Part shown: positions 34,024 through 44,267 of the stretch, in pieces
Layout of the letters: each line of letters begins with the position of its first letter
Position numbering within the stretch: the stretch's first letter is position 1
Source: Plicaturopsis crispa FD-325 SS-3
Lineage: Eukaryota > Basidiomycota > Agaricomycetes > Amylocorticiales > Amylocorticiaceae
Reading direction: 5' to 3'
DNA: 64,000 nt
Assembly (NCBI GenBank): GCA_000827205.1
Contig: KN832555.1
Span: forward strand, 155,881-219,880
Made by a program: the position numbers and the translations under genes
The notes under the pieces: generated by a model
What the model saw: only the letters and a program-made list of their open reading frames with translations
What the model was told of the DNA's origin: nothing
Database searches by the model: none

Positions 34024-34446
34024 ATGGCGCGCGCCCAACGCCTCGCAGGCTACGCGTCGGTCTTTCTCGCATTCTACCTCCTCGCGTTCTTCGCTGTACT
34101 ACCTGTTCCGTTCGTAACACCGACCGTCGTGGAGAAGATACTACCCGTTGTGCGTCCCTGTTATTTTCTGTGCTCACGGAGATGCATGTTGACCAGAAGC
34201 AGGTACCCTGGTGGATACTCGTCTCATTTGGCGCGTATTCTCTGTGGTCGATGGGCTGGGGACTATGGACATTCCGGGACTGTCCAGAAGCATATACAGA
34301 GTTACTCCTAGTGCGTATCTCCGTCCCCTATGCATGCTACATGCGGTTACCGCGCCGATACTGGAACGAGGTGCTAACTTTCGTCATACCAGGAAATCAC
34401 TGAAGCCAAAAACGACCTCCGCGCGAAGGGCGTTACAGTCGATTAG
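34024..34446 (+). CDS. DPM3: Dolichol-phosphate mannosyltransferase subunit 3
   Basis: Small ER membrane protein that tethers the catalytic subunit DPM1, which makes dolichol-phosphate-mannose for N-glycans, O-mannosylation and GPI anchors. Exons 34024-34149, 34203-34310, 34393-34446 give 95 aa. Two hydrophobic segments: ASVFLAFYLLAFFAVLPVPF and WILVSFGAYSLWSMGWG. The C-terminal tail FRDCPEAYTELL then EITEAKNDLRAKGVTVD is the conserved DPM1-binding region with the usual short coiled coil. Length matches fungal DPM3. Transcribed away from the FAS1 gene; its 3' end converges on ERG2. Confidence 0.93.
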
Positions 34447-34760
34447 AGGTTGTGGTCGGTGTTATATTGTGTATTGACAGAGTTTGACAGAGGAGACGAC
34501 GAGCATAATGAATAAGTTGAATATAATACAGCGGAAGCTGCTTGTCCCACGTCGGTCACGCAAGAATTCCCAAAGACGCTCGCGAGTCGCCGCTATACCT
34601 ACCGTTGTCTTCGAGGTAAAGGTTGGTAAAGGAGCCACCGGGTAGATCACAAATTGTCGCGTACACACTGAGATGGCAAATCTCAGAAAAAAGAGCAAAG
34701 CAAGCAAGAATGTGTATAGTGCTTTTCTACGACGACCGCCATCTACTATTGCCGCCCCGT
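34447..34760. other. Intergenic, convergent 3' ends of DPM3 and ERG2
   Basis: No gene recognised; short AT-rich stretches only (for example TTGAATATAATACAGCGG). Confidence 0.45.
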
Positions 34761-35590
34761 CTATATCTTCCCGCGTAACAAGTTGCTAATGACCTCGCGC
34801 GCCGTTATTTTCACCGTACGGTACACCGTCACGACGTCAAGCGTAGACGTGAGGGCATCTAAGAAACCGAAAGGCAACATCGCAGGAATAAATCCTACGT
34901 GGTCGTCAGCCTTCTACATCCCGTATGCACGACAAGATCACACACGCACCTCTAGCATACTCAAGCGCAAAGCACCCCTTGTGCATCTTGTACTGTTTGA
35001 CCGTGCCCCGCGGGAGGAAATGCACGCTCCCCGCGGGGTACACCTCCTTCGTGAGCGCACCGGGAGCGAACGCCCACTGCTCCCCCTCGAGGATATTAAA
35101 GTAATCGTCGGCGGTGTGCACGCCCGAGTGCCCCTCCGTCCCCGAGGGCGTCCCGAATACCACGATATACTCCGTGAGACTCGCGTGGAGCACGTACATC
35201 GCGCCCATCGCGCCGCCCGCGTTGTTGAACACCCACTCGTCCTGGCGCGGGTTAATGGCGACACCCTTGGACGCGTACTCCGCCGTGAGGTTCTTCGCGA
35301 TGTAGTCGATCATGCCGCGGGTGGAGTTGGGGGACGCGGCGATCGCGGCGCGGGCGAGCGCGTGCATCTGCGCCGGGTCGAACACGTACCACCGCTCCTG
35401 CAGTGGGCAATCATGCCGCGTCAGAACAGCACCGGCAGTATAGGGGGGACGCGCTACTCACCTTGATGGTGTCCAGATAGGTGATCGTCGCGGCGAAGAT
35501 GCAGAGCGCAGCAAGCCATTTGACGAGGACGCTGGCAAACGATTTTTGGGGCTGCGCTGTGGCGACTTGGGTGCTCTTGGATGCTGACAT
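34761..35590 (-). CDS. ERG2: C-8 sterol isomerase (ergosterol biosynthesis)
   Basis: ER enzyme converting fecosterol to episterol (delta-8 to delta-7 shift); sigma-1-receptor family. Start at 35590 with a short cytosolic leader and membrane anchor ([18 protein letters not shown]). Then [36 protein letters not shown], the cupin-like core [40 protein letters not shown] with conserved His, [33 protein letters not shown], and a last exon [20 protein letters not shown] ending NLLRGKI. Three exons, about 220 residues, the normal length. Next to DPM3, another ER enzyme, with convergent 3' ends; no sign of co-regulation. Confidence 0.95.
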
Positions 35591-35860
35591 CGTGGAGCGG
35601 GGATAAGCCAATAGGTCACCAATCGGAGACTCACATGTCCGATTACTTATACGCGCAATTGGAGCGCACCGGCCAAAAAGTGGTACGACATGACATGATG
35701 CCTGAAATAATTTTATGCGATTGGTCCTGGATACCAAGACCTCGTCCTGTAAAGGCTATGAAAGTGGTACGACATCTCCGGAGACTCACAGTGACACAGT
35801 ATCCACCGCCAACTGATGGATTAGTTAGGTATAATATATTACAGCAAGGTGCGTGTCCGA

Positions 35861-36651
35861 CTATGAAGGAATCCCTAACGAGGCTCGCTGTACAGACCGG
35901 CTTTAGAGCGCAGACAGGACTACAAGAAAGTATGGGACGAACCAGTTGCAGGACGTTGGATCGCGCTGCGGGCGGAAGCTGGTTGACTTCGGCAGGACTC
36001 ATAGCAAGCATCTGCATGACCAGCGCCTGCAAGAAACGTCTATCAGCACAGACTGCATTTTCGACTCACGAAGCCACACACCTTCTGGTCGTCCGGAATA
36101 TTTGCCAACAATGCGGCGGCGGCAGCAGGAGGCGCCTGTGCTTGCGGGGGTACTGACGGTCGAGGGGCGTACTGGTTCGCGTAACCTGCGGGTGCCGTGT
36201 GACCGTTTGGATGCGGAGGATACCGCGGAGGTGGAGCAGCTTGCGGCGGCGGTGCACCACGGCCCTGGGGTGTTGGTGTGCGATTGTACTGCGGCGCCAT
36301 GTGTGGTGGCACGGCCGCGGCGACGGGGGCTGGAGGGGGTGCTGGCGCAGCTGCATTACCGTACGAAGCCACAGTTTTCTGCTCAACAAGTTAGCTCGAG
36401 TGCCTATTTATAAAACTTTATTGCATCGCCACGCACCTGGACTACCTCGACATCTATCGCGTTCATTTTGACCATAAGCGCTATGAGCGCGTACGAAATT
36501 TGTGGCTGCGAATTGAGAATCGTGCGCGCATCACCGGGGCTTGACCGCTGCATGGAAGTTAGCATGTTCTGCTACGTGGCTTTCTCGTAAACAAACGGAC
36601 TTTGAGATGGAGGAGGAGCTCTAGCAGCTGCTCTTCGGGGAGGCCAGACAT
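35861..36651 (-). CDS. CstF64-type hinge/C-terminal domain protein lacking an RRM
   Basis: Resembles the hinge and C-terminal domains of cleavage stimulation factor subunit 2 (CstF64/Rna15), which act in mRNA 3' end processing. From ATG 36651: MSGLPEEQLLELLLHLK, then SPGDARTILNSQPQISYALI and ALMVKMNAIDVEVVQ, the hinge that binds CstF77/Rna14. A Pro/Ala-rich linker follows (PAPPPAPVAAAVPPHMAPQY), then the C-terminal three-helix domain across an intron: PDDQK|ALVMQMLAMSPAEVNQL, PPAARSNVLQL, ending RASLGIPS at 35861. About 200 residues. The RNA-recognition motif of CstF64 is absent; nothing upstream in 36652-37696 looks like one. The last 57-nt intron removes an otherwise longer frame. The RRM may be encoded elsewhere. 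Confidence 0.75.
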
Positions 36652-37696
36652 TGTCGTAGCAAGGTTTCAAGTACTTAGGAGTCACTTTTGATTGAAAGAG
36701 CTTTGCCGCTAGGTTCCGTGTGGTACTCTAAGCCCGGAGGTCTGTGCGTAGACAGTAATCCTTCGTGATACCGAGATTGAGAGTTTGGGAGGTTTCAGCA
36801 AGGTTTCGATAGAATCCGCGATGGGTTGTTGTGGTCTGTTGAGCAACAGCCTCGGTAATTGAGCGCCACCGCGGAATCGCCGCAGTTCTTCAGCTTCAAC
36901 TTCAAAGTGCCTCATGCAATTGAAAGCTCCACTGAAGTCAAGTCCACCAGTTACACGAAACTACTTTGCTAGTGTCATGGTCCTCTACTTGCGACTCACT
37001 GCTATCCAAGCCCTGCGGAGCGCTTGTAGAACAGTAGTGCCGTGAATGGCGTGGGCTTTGACGACCTTTTAGGCGGGAAATCTGGTTCGACTCCTCTTCG
37101 ACGAGGGTGCCGCGGCGAACAGAAGCATTGATCAACGTTTCTTTGCTGCACATCTACCCAATATATATGCCTTATTTATGGCACCGTCTTACGAACGTTG
37201 CATGCTCTCGTACGTGGAGTCTCCAATCGTCTTTACCGGGTGATTTCTGAGCTTTTCGGGAAGGTGTATCAATCAATGCGATGGCTATCCGCTGGCGGAA
37301 ATGCTTCGTGAGCGTTGCACATGGTCACTGGAGTCCCTTCCAGCTCCTACCGATCCTTCCTTCGCGTCCATAGAAGAGTTTTGACCTACGGAGGTCATAG
37401 GTGCGACGTCTATGCGTTGCACCGCATCGACGTTGCAATCATCCGAAGGCTCGAAATAGGTGATTTATCCTCCGTATATTGCGTGGCTCCACCCGGAGCA
37501 ATTTCAAATTTATTAATATGACTTGAACAAGGCAGTCTTCCAAGATTTGCAGCTGCTCAATTTCTTGTACTTCCACCATAGCGTCCTTCCCCGGAGCTTG
37601 TTGATGCGAGGCGCGAAGTAGTGCTGAGCCCTCTATAAAGCCAGGCCTGAAAGTACAGAGCTGCATCGTCAATCCACCGATTCACAATCGTCCAGC
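36652..37696. other. Intergenic; 5' flank of M43 copy 2 with duplicated segments
   Basis: Contains two duplicated stretches: 36795-36858 resembles 16796-16866 in reverse orientation, and about 37152-37350 resembles 39486-39690 (shared TCGTACGTGGAGTCTCC, CGGGTGATTTCTGAG and GGAGTCCCTTCCAGC). Both lie upstream of M43 copies, so the flank was duplicated with the genes. No independent gene recognised. Confidence 0.6.
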
Positions 37697-38980
37697 ATGC
37701 TCAACTTTATCCTGCTCGCCCTAGCCCTCAGCTCCTCGTCTGCTCTCGGGGCCCCCGCTGACGCTGACGCGGGTGCGTGGTGAGTGCTGCCTACGACTGC
37801 TATCTACTCGTGTAATCGCTGATGTTATACTTTCGAAATTAGGTGTCCCAGCCACGTCTCTGCGGAAACGGCTGCGGCCGTCCAGCAAGAGTTCATGCAG
37901 AAACTCAACGGGACGACCAGAACGGGCGACCTTGCTGCCCAAGCGACCACTTTCAAGGTGTACTTCAATGTCATCACCTCCGGCGCCACTGGGGCTGTCT
38001 CGTAGGTCTGGTTTCATTGCATCCCTCCCTCTCGCTGAGACTCGCGATCTAGCGATGCTACTATAGCCGCACAGATGGCCCAATTGAACAGCGACTTCAA
38101 TAAAGACGCCCAAGTCAACTTTATCTACTCGGCAGCCGAGACTGTTCGCGTCGACAACGCTGACTGGCACGCCCACGCTGAGTAAGCACCCGTTTCTTCT
38201 CGTTCCTCTTTGCTTTTCTCACGCGCATGCTGGGGATTTAGTCAAGACAATGCGCAAGAGGCCGCAATGAAGCAGGCCCTCCGCCGCGGCGATGCCACGT
38301 CGCTCAACGTGTATACTGTAGGATTTAATGATGACCCTGGTCTCCAAGGATATGCCACCTTCCCCTGGAACTACGCGGATGCCCCCACCAACGACGGCAT
38401 TGTCATGTTCTACGGCGCGCTTCCTGGTGGCATCAGCGAGTTTAACACCGGCAAGGTGCGCCGTGTCCACTTCGCTCCAGTTTGCTTCGTGATCAGGGTC
38501 ATTGATGCCTTATCTTATATGGTACAGGTATTGACCCACGAGACTGGGCACTGGACTGGTTTGTATCACACATTCCAGGCGCGTCCTGACAACGAAGAAA
38601 TCCTTTTGAAAGCGCTCATATTGTCACTCGCTAGGGAGGCTGCGATGAGGCTGGTGGGGACTTTGTCCCTGACACCCCCGCCGAGTCGTCTCCGGCGCAA
38701 GGGTGTCCCGTAGGCCGCGATACGTGCACCACCCCTGGTGTCGATCCGATCAGTGAGTATCACCTCGTCCCTGTCACATATGCGACACTTTAAAACCTGT
38801 CTGGTAGATAACCACATGGATTACTCCAACGACCAGTAAGTGCCAACTGCTCGTGGTGGAGAGAAACGGCCTTCTGAATCTCATTCCTCACCATTGAACA
38901 GGTGCCGCCAGAGTTTTACTCCCAATCAGGTGCAGCGCCTGACACAGATGCTGACCACGTACCGCGGCCCTCATTTCTAG
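37697..38980 (+). CDS. Secreted M43-type zinc metalloprotease, copy 2
   Basis: Metzincin endopeptidase of the pappalysin/MEP1 type, secreted to degrade protein. Signal peptide [18 protein letters not shown], then Cys-starting mature part [17 protein letters not shown]. Core: [63 protein letters not shown]. The zinc motif [15 protein letters not shown] has all three His and the Glu of HEXXHXXGXXH. Next are [14 protein letters not shown] and CPVGRDTC, then a Met-turn exon NHMDYSNDQ and a last exon [17 protein letters not shown] ending YRGPHF. About nine exons, around 280 residues. The intron after HTFQ uses a GC donor (CAG|GCGCGT) where copy 3 has GT. The only copy with every exon intact and no insertion. 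Confidence 0.88.
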
Positions 38981-39724
38981 CATTACGCTCGAATCTGTGC
39001 TGTTGAGCTTCAAGTTGGCTTCCATATCTGCTCTGTACTATGAATACGTATGCACCTTTCCTATCTGTCACCATATTGCTGTCATATTCTTGGTGTCTTC
39101 CTTGTCTTTGTCTTCGACTTAATCAACTCTACCATGAGGCATGATGTATACTAGTTTTGTCAGTGCTCAGTTACAAAGAGCCTCACGATCGTTCGAACTT
39201 CAACTACTTAGTGGTCGATTGAGATAATCTGTGGCTGTGCTGAGCGGTAAGCCAAACGCAAGTTCAACGCAACGACGAATAGACATCTCTACCACCTGAT
39301 CCATTGATGATGCATATGTCCCAAGGTAACTTACGCAGCTGACTCTCCAAGCACCTCGAGCGTAGTACCATGATTGTATTGGCAGAAGAGGGAACGGCGC
39401 CAACTCAGGTGCCACACCTCGACAATACCGAGTGTGAACTGAAGCACAGTGTCAACGTTTCTTTTAATGCCACACATCGACTCCGGATGCATGCCTTGCT
39501 TATGGCACCGTTGCACAACAATTGCAGCACGTTATCGTACGTGGAGTCTCCGGTCGTCTTTTCCGGGTGATTTCTGAGATCTGAACTCTTGAGGAAAGTG
39601 TAGGAAAGTGTCGACCAACGCGATGACTATTCGCTAGCAAAAACGCTTCGAGCATTGCACATACTATCCGGAGTCCCTTCCAGCCCTTTTATGTCCGTGA
39701 AAGAATTTTCAGTGATATGCACAG
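38981..39724. other. Intergenic; includes duplicated protease 5' flank
   Basis: 3' flank of M43 copy 2, then from about 39486 a copy of the sequence that lies upstream of M43 copy 2 (37152-37350). Instead of a full gene it leads directly into the last-exon relic at 39725. Confidence 0.6.
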
Positions 39725-39803
39725 GTGCCGTCAAATATTCACCGTCAACCAGGCGCAGCGCATGAAGATTCACTTGGACTTCTTCCGCGGCCCTCTTTTC
39801 TAG
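39725..39803 (+). pseudogene. M43 protease relic, last exon only
   Basis: Preceded by an intact acceptor (CACAG), this reads CRQIFTVNQAQRMKIHLDF then FRGPLF and a stop, matching the last exon of copy 2 ([13 protein letters not shown]...YRGPHF). All other exons are absent; protease 5' flank is joined almost directly to the last exon, presumably by an internal deletion of a tandem copy. Confidence 0.75.
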
Positions 39804-40371
39804 CCCTAGTTCACCTGTGTTATAGAACTTGGCTTCTCGGTTGAGAAACACGCAGGATGTCGTTTTTTTACTGCACTCGGAACCTACTCGCATGTTATGC
39901 ATCGTCTAACTTGCGTGGCGCTACGGTTGGCATCATCCCGTACGTAGAATCTTCCGTCTTTTTCGTGTCGCAAAGCTGCTGAGATTCAGGCAACTGCTAC
40001 CGCGAAGACTAATTGATGGCGGAAAGAGCCAGGAGGTGAGATCCCGAACAACCACCTGCTGAATGTCTTACAAGGTCTTACTAACGCGACGTCTGGATTT
40101 TTTTTCGGAATAGGTCGTCTATGAAAGCAAGTGAGCTGTCATTCTACTCTCCTTTGCTAGGACTAACAATTAACTCTAGTCTAATTACGGTTCTGGTTCG
40201 ATACTGTTGCGCCAATCATGCCTAGCTGAGCTCCGTGAATTCCGCGCACTGGAACACGCCGCTCTGCCTGCCCTTCGATGTTGCTCCCGACATCAGTAAT
40301 AGAGAAAACTCTGCTCTGTATAAAGCTGGCAAGTCATCTTGATTGCCCCCGATCCTCTTGCAACAGACAGC
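39804..40371. other. Intergenic; promoter of M43 copy 3
   Basis: No gene recognised. A TATAAAGC box lies about 53 bp before the ATG of copy 3 (CTCTGTATAAAGCTGG near 40313-40328); copy 2 has a similar CTCTATAAAGCC about 65 bp before its ATG, so the core promoter is conserved between the two. Confidence 0.55.
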
Positions 40372-41743
40372 ATGTTCAAGCTCATCGCTCTTGCCCTGGC
40401 TCTCGGCTCATCGCACGTCTCCGGCGTCCCTGCTGACGTTGCGCCATCCGATGCATGGTGAAGTCGCACTATGACCTTTCTCTTCCACTAACCACTGGTT
40501 TGTTACTCGTGGCTAGGTGCGGCAACCATGTCGTCCCTGAGAGTGCCGTGGATGCCCATCGGCTCATGCAAGAGTTCGATACATCGGTCGGAGCAGTTAA
40601 CAATTCACTGGAAGCGGCTTCCGTCATCAACGTTTACTTCAACATCATCACATCCGGCGATACTGGAGCTGTTGCGTATGTGCGAGTTTCTATGTGCTTT
40701 CGTTCGTTCACTCAGCGCCGCACTGTACACATAGAGACTCGGTGTTGAGCGATCAGATTGCTCAGTTAAATAGCGACTTCTCCAGCACGTACATTCAGTT
40801 CCGTTATAATCCCAGCACGACTACCCGCACCAACCAGCCCGACTGGTTCAACAATGTGACACCAGAGTACGTGTCGATCCTTGTATCTGATTCCTTCGGA
40901 AATCTCATGTCCTAGCGTGTTCTAGCCCCTATAACGCTCAGCAGCAAGCAATGAAGAAAAGCCTTCGCCGCGGCGGTGCTGCAGATCTCAATGTTTACAC
41001 GGTTGGCTTGCCAGGCGGCTCGGGATATGCTAGCTTCCCCTTCGAGTACACCAGTAATCCATTGAATGATGGTATCGTGCTTAACTATGGTGTACTTCCT
41101 GGTGGAAACACTATATATAACACTGGCAAGGTGCGCTTACCTGCGGTTGCCCGCGGGAGTCTCATAGTACTCATGATTCATGGCACATTGCAGATTCTGA
41201 CGCACGAGACGGGGCACTGGTGTGGCCTCCTCCATACATTCCAGGTGCGTCCTTCGTCCACTGTAATTTTTTTGTTCCTGCCTCATACATTGCGAGACTA
41301 GGGCGGCTGCGACGGGCAAGGAGACTATGTTAGCGACACCGCCCCTGAGGCATCTGCGGCCAGTGGGTGCCCCCAAGGCCGCGATACATGTACCGGTGGT
41401 GGCCCTGACCCGATTAGTGAGTACAGTCTATGCCATGGTGGCAACGCTCTAAACTGACAGGCAACACTTAGACAACCACATGGATTATAGCGACGACGAG
41501 TGAGTGAATGACTGACAGCCACAGCAAATGTTGCTTACATCCTTCAAAATGAACAGGTGCAGGGTGCAGTTCACGAACGGACAGGTGCAGCGTATGAGAC
41601 AGTCAATCTCCCTGTACTGTATAGATTCGACCTCAAGTTCGTCACGCGTCACGAAGGGTCCCGAACTGAACCTATTTTGCGTGACTGTCCCACCAAAACT
41701 TGGGCCGCGAACTGGATTTGTGACCAAATGTATTAAATATTAA
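40372..41743 (+). CDS. Secreted M43-type zinc metalloprotease, copy 3 (transposon in last exon)
   Basis: Paralogue of 37697. Signal peptide [18 protein letters not shown], mature start [16 protein letters not shown], core [46 protein letters not shown]. Zinc motif [15 protein letters not shown] is intact, then [26 protein letters not shown], Met-turn NHMDYSDDE and last exon [20 protein letters not shown]. Here a 273-bp MITE with a TA duplication (41617-41889) interrupts the exon; without it the protein would end YRGIRV at 41910, as in copy 1. With it the frame runs 40 residues into the element and stops at 41743. The catalytic domain is complete, so the enzyme may still work with an altered tail. 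Conserved TATAAAG box upstream. Confidence 0.85.
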
Positions 41744-41889
41744 ATATTTGTTGAATAAAATTGCCATTTTAGGCGAAATTAGGGTCCAAATGAACCTCGT
41801 TCACAGGCCAAAGTGCCGAATGAACCTCCGAACTTAGCGTGACCCAGGTCACAAAAAATATCGACGAACCTAAGGTCGAATCTATACAG
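41617..41889. mobile_element. MITE with TA duplication in M43 copy 3
   Basis: 273 bp with near-perfect terminal inverted repeats of about 27 bp starting CTGTATAGATTCGACCT, flanked by TA on both sides (41615-41616, 41890-41891). Removing it and one TA restores the codon series CTG-TAT-CGT-GGC of the protease last exon. TA duplication and small size suggest a Tc1/mariner-related MITE; no transposase is encoded. Confidence 0.85.
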
Positions 41890-41962
41890 TATCGTGGCAT
41901 TCGAGTGTAAACTTCAAGACTCTGCCCGGCGTGCAATACTGTGCATGGACCCTTCGTTATGG

Positions 41963-42299
41963 CAGGCCCCGGGAAGCTCACCCATTTTCGTGTCCGGAAA
42001 TAGCATATTTGAGGGCCCAAAATCGGCCATTTTCTTGTCCGGAATAGCATATTTGAGGGCGATTCGAGGAAAATTCTGGCATATACATGTCCGTTATAGC
42101 ATATTTGAGGGCATGCGCGCGGAGCGCGCCGAAAATTTTTGACATGTATGTACCCCGCCGGAGGCGCCGCCTCGGCTGTCCCCTGTATATAGTAAACCCT
42201 TGTCCGAATAGCATATTTGAGGCCAAAATTATAGCATACTTGAGGGCCAAATTTGGCCATTTTGGCGGACACGAAAATGGGTGAGCTTCCCGGGGCCTG
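41963..42299. mobile_element. MITE with 34-bp perfect terminal inverted repeats
   Basis: 337 bp. Ends are a perfect inverted pair beginning CAGGCCCCGGGAAGCTCACC and extending through ATTTTCGTGTCCG. Flanked by the direct repeat TTATGG (41957-41962 and 42300-42305). The interior holds five copies of ATAGCATA(T/C)TTGAGG at about 42000, 42044, 42096, 42208 and 42231, all in one orientation. CAGG ends are hAT-like, but the readable duplication is 6 bp rather than 8. Lies 74 bp from the previous MITE. Confidence 0.85.
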
Positions 42300-42401
42300 T
42301 TATGGCTACGTGCTATATGTCTGTTTGACCGCCGATGATCATAATTTTTTGCTTATTGAAGAGGCCCGCAAGTACGATATGGGGTCGAAATTAAATTACA
42401 G

Positions 42402-44267
42402 TCAGATTGTCTCAAAACTCCATGACCCGTCCGCGGAAAGGCCAGGATGAAGCACGTCTGTCCCGCGGTAATTGAGCGCGACATACATGCCATCTTTTCG
42501 CGATTTTCTCAAGGCCCGTACGGCCTTGTAACCTAAAAGCTTCAAGACGCTCTGTTGGTCGTTGCTGCGGCTGCCAAAACCGAGCGACATTGGCACAGTT
42601 GCAGTGACACAAGAGAGGCGTGTGGCGTACGGATCGGCCGCCCCGGTGCGCGAGCGAAGCATTTGACCGAGTTTCTTGCACGCACGCGCGCTGGGCCGCT
42701 TCGTCCCGTATTCGTTCTCCATGATGTCGAGCGACTGCAAGTTGGGCGCGATGTCACCAACATTGTCGTGACGGGAAGGCGAGATCGAGGACGGAGTGCC
42801 GGGCGTGCTGCGAATGAGGCAGGAAAAGATATAGGGCCACACGAGTATATCGCAGGTGATGGTTATATTGACGAGGGAGGGGATCTGCCGAAGACATTCG
42901 GCGAAGTGGGCAGCACTGGCTGGACCATTTGTGCTGTATCCCAAAACCAGGCTCAGACCTTTTAATACACAACGCGAGCGACGGAGGAAGGATATGAGGG
43001 TGTCCGAGTCGGTTGTGACATAATTGTCGTAGAGATGGGAGGGTATGACGACAGCGAGGTTGTTTAGATTTGGCAGCGTGCAAGAATCGAATACTGTGGC
43101 GTACATTTCTCGACTACAGAATAAGTCGGACTGGATGGCCAAAGTCGCAAGCTGTAAGTGTTCAATGGGCATTGGCCGTTCCACAAGATTGGCCCGGCCG
43201 TATCTAGCTTTGAGATAGAAACAGCGCAGGCGGGGTAGATGCCGGAGGACAAAGGGCATACGGCTGGTATCGAAGTCCTCGACATGTAGTTCGGTGATTT
43301 GAGCCCACGGGAGCGTAGCGCCAGCTGTTAAGAAACAGGAAGGGACGTGTAAGTTCCGGAGGCGGGGCGCGTCCGTGAGAAAACGTGCTATATGCGCGGC
43401 ATGCCTGTCATTGTATTGTCTGGTGATGTCTTGAAAGTGAAACGTGTGCAAAGATAGAAGTTGGCCTCCAATGTCGTCGAATGTGTCGTTGAAGGGATAC
43501 GCCCCATCTATAAACCGAAGAACTTCCCAGCGCTCGACATGTGCCCGGAGGATGCTTATCCATGCAACTGTCTCGTCCATATTGGTATAATGATCATCCT
43601 CCCTATCGCTATCGTATGCACCGGCGTCGAGGTCCTCCGAATGTTGCACGGGGTGCTCATTGATTGTCAGTTTCAATGACAGGGGGCATGGCTGCGAGCG
43701 CTCGAGCCACATTTCGAGGAGACGACGTGGTTCGGCGGGAAGGCGCACGCGATCTGCAATATACATTGCCGACCAGAGCCTCGGTGTGGAGAGCGCTACC
43801 GCGCGCCACTTCCGGCAGACTTGGGCCAATATCATGGGCGTCCGTCCGGTATGGACATGCCGAGGACCACGTCGGGCGGACTGGATGAACGAATGCTGCT
43901 CGTCTATTGGGGGAGTCGGAGTCCACAAGAATATTTCGGATAAGAGTTCCGGTGGGAATCGGCAGATACTACTCGGTGGGCCCGAGTGCTCCTGCAAGTG
44001 AGATGCCAGCAGCTGGCGACGAGTCACTGCACGATCGAGGGCGGTTCGCATGCGTTCGATGTCGATGTCTATGTGCGCGATGAGTTTCTCTACTTCTGCA
44101 AGCGACTGCTCGTACGCGTCGGCGTCCATGGACACCCCGCCGCTTTTATTCTGCGACAGCTTCGAGGGCGCACTTGGCTCGGCCACGTCAATGACAGCAG
44201 CGCCGCAATTTCTGCAGCAAAACGGATTCATATCTCTCGACATATTCTTGCTATGACTACGCGTCAA
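42402..44267 (-). CDS. F-box protein with N-terminal coiled coil
   Basis: Predicted substrate adaptor of an SCF ubiquitin ligase; target unknown. Single open frame of 621 aa. N-terminus has a CC-x-x-C pair (NPFCCRNCGAA), a coiled coil of about 35 residues (LAEVEKLIAHIDIDIERMRT and on to RRQLLASHLQEH), then the F-box ICRFPPELLSEIFLW...VCRKWRAVALSTPRLW at about residues 95-170. The rest has irregular leucine-rich repeat character (LRNLHVPSCFLTAGA, ITELHVEDFD, LRCFYLKARYG, LKGLSLVLGYS), usual for this highly expanded agaricomycete family. The true start may be a few codons downstream (NMSRDM). Its stop lies 103 bp from the MITE at 41963. Confidence 0.85.
   Translation of the reverse strand: MTRSHSKNMSRDMNPFCCRNCGAAVIDVAEPSAPSKLSQNKSGGVSMDADAYEQSLAEVEKLIAHIDIDIERMRTALDRAVTRRQLLASHLQEHSGPPSSICRFPPELLSEIFLWTPTPPIDEQHSFIQSARRGPRHVHTGRTPMILAQVCRKWRAVALSTPRLWSAMYIADRVRLPAEPRRLLEMWLERSQPCPLSLKLTINEHPVQHSEDLDAGAYDSDREDDHYTNMDETVAWISILRAHVERWEVLRFIDGAYPFNDTFDDIGGQLLSLHTFHFQDITRQYNDRHAAHIARFLTDAPRLRNLHVPSCFLTAGATLPWAQITELHVEDFDTSRMPFVLRHLPRLRCFYLKARYGRANLVERPMPIEHLQLATLAIQSDLFCSREMYATVFDSCTLPNLNNLAVVIPSHLYDNYVTTDSDTLISFLRRSRCVLKGLSLVLGYSTNGPASAAHFAECLRQIPSLVNITITCDILVWPYIFSCLIRSTPGTPSSISPSRHDNVGDIAPNLQSLDIMENEYGTKRPSARACKKLGQMLRSRTGAADPYATRLSCVTATVPMSLGFGSRSNDQQSVLKLLGYKAVRALRKSRKDGMYVALNYRGTDVLHPGLSADGSWSFETI

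Noticed and set aside
41528-42272. Open frames over the MITEs at 41617 and 41963
   Set aside because: They read through inverted-repeat elements and repeated ATAGCATATTTGAGG motifs; no protein features.
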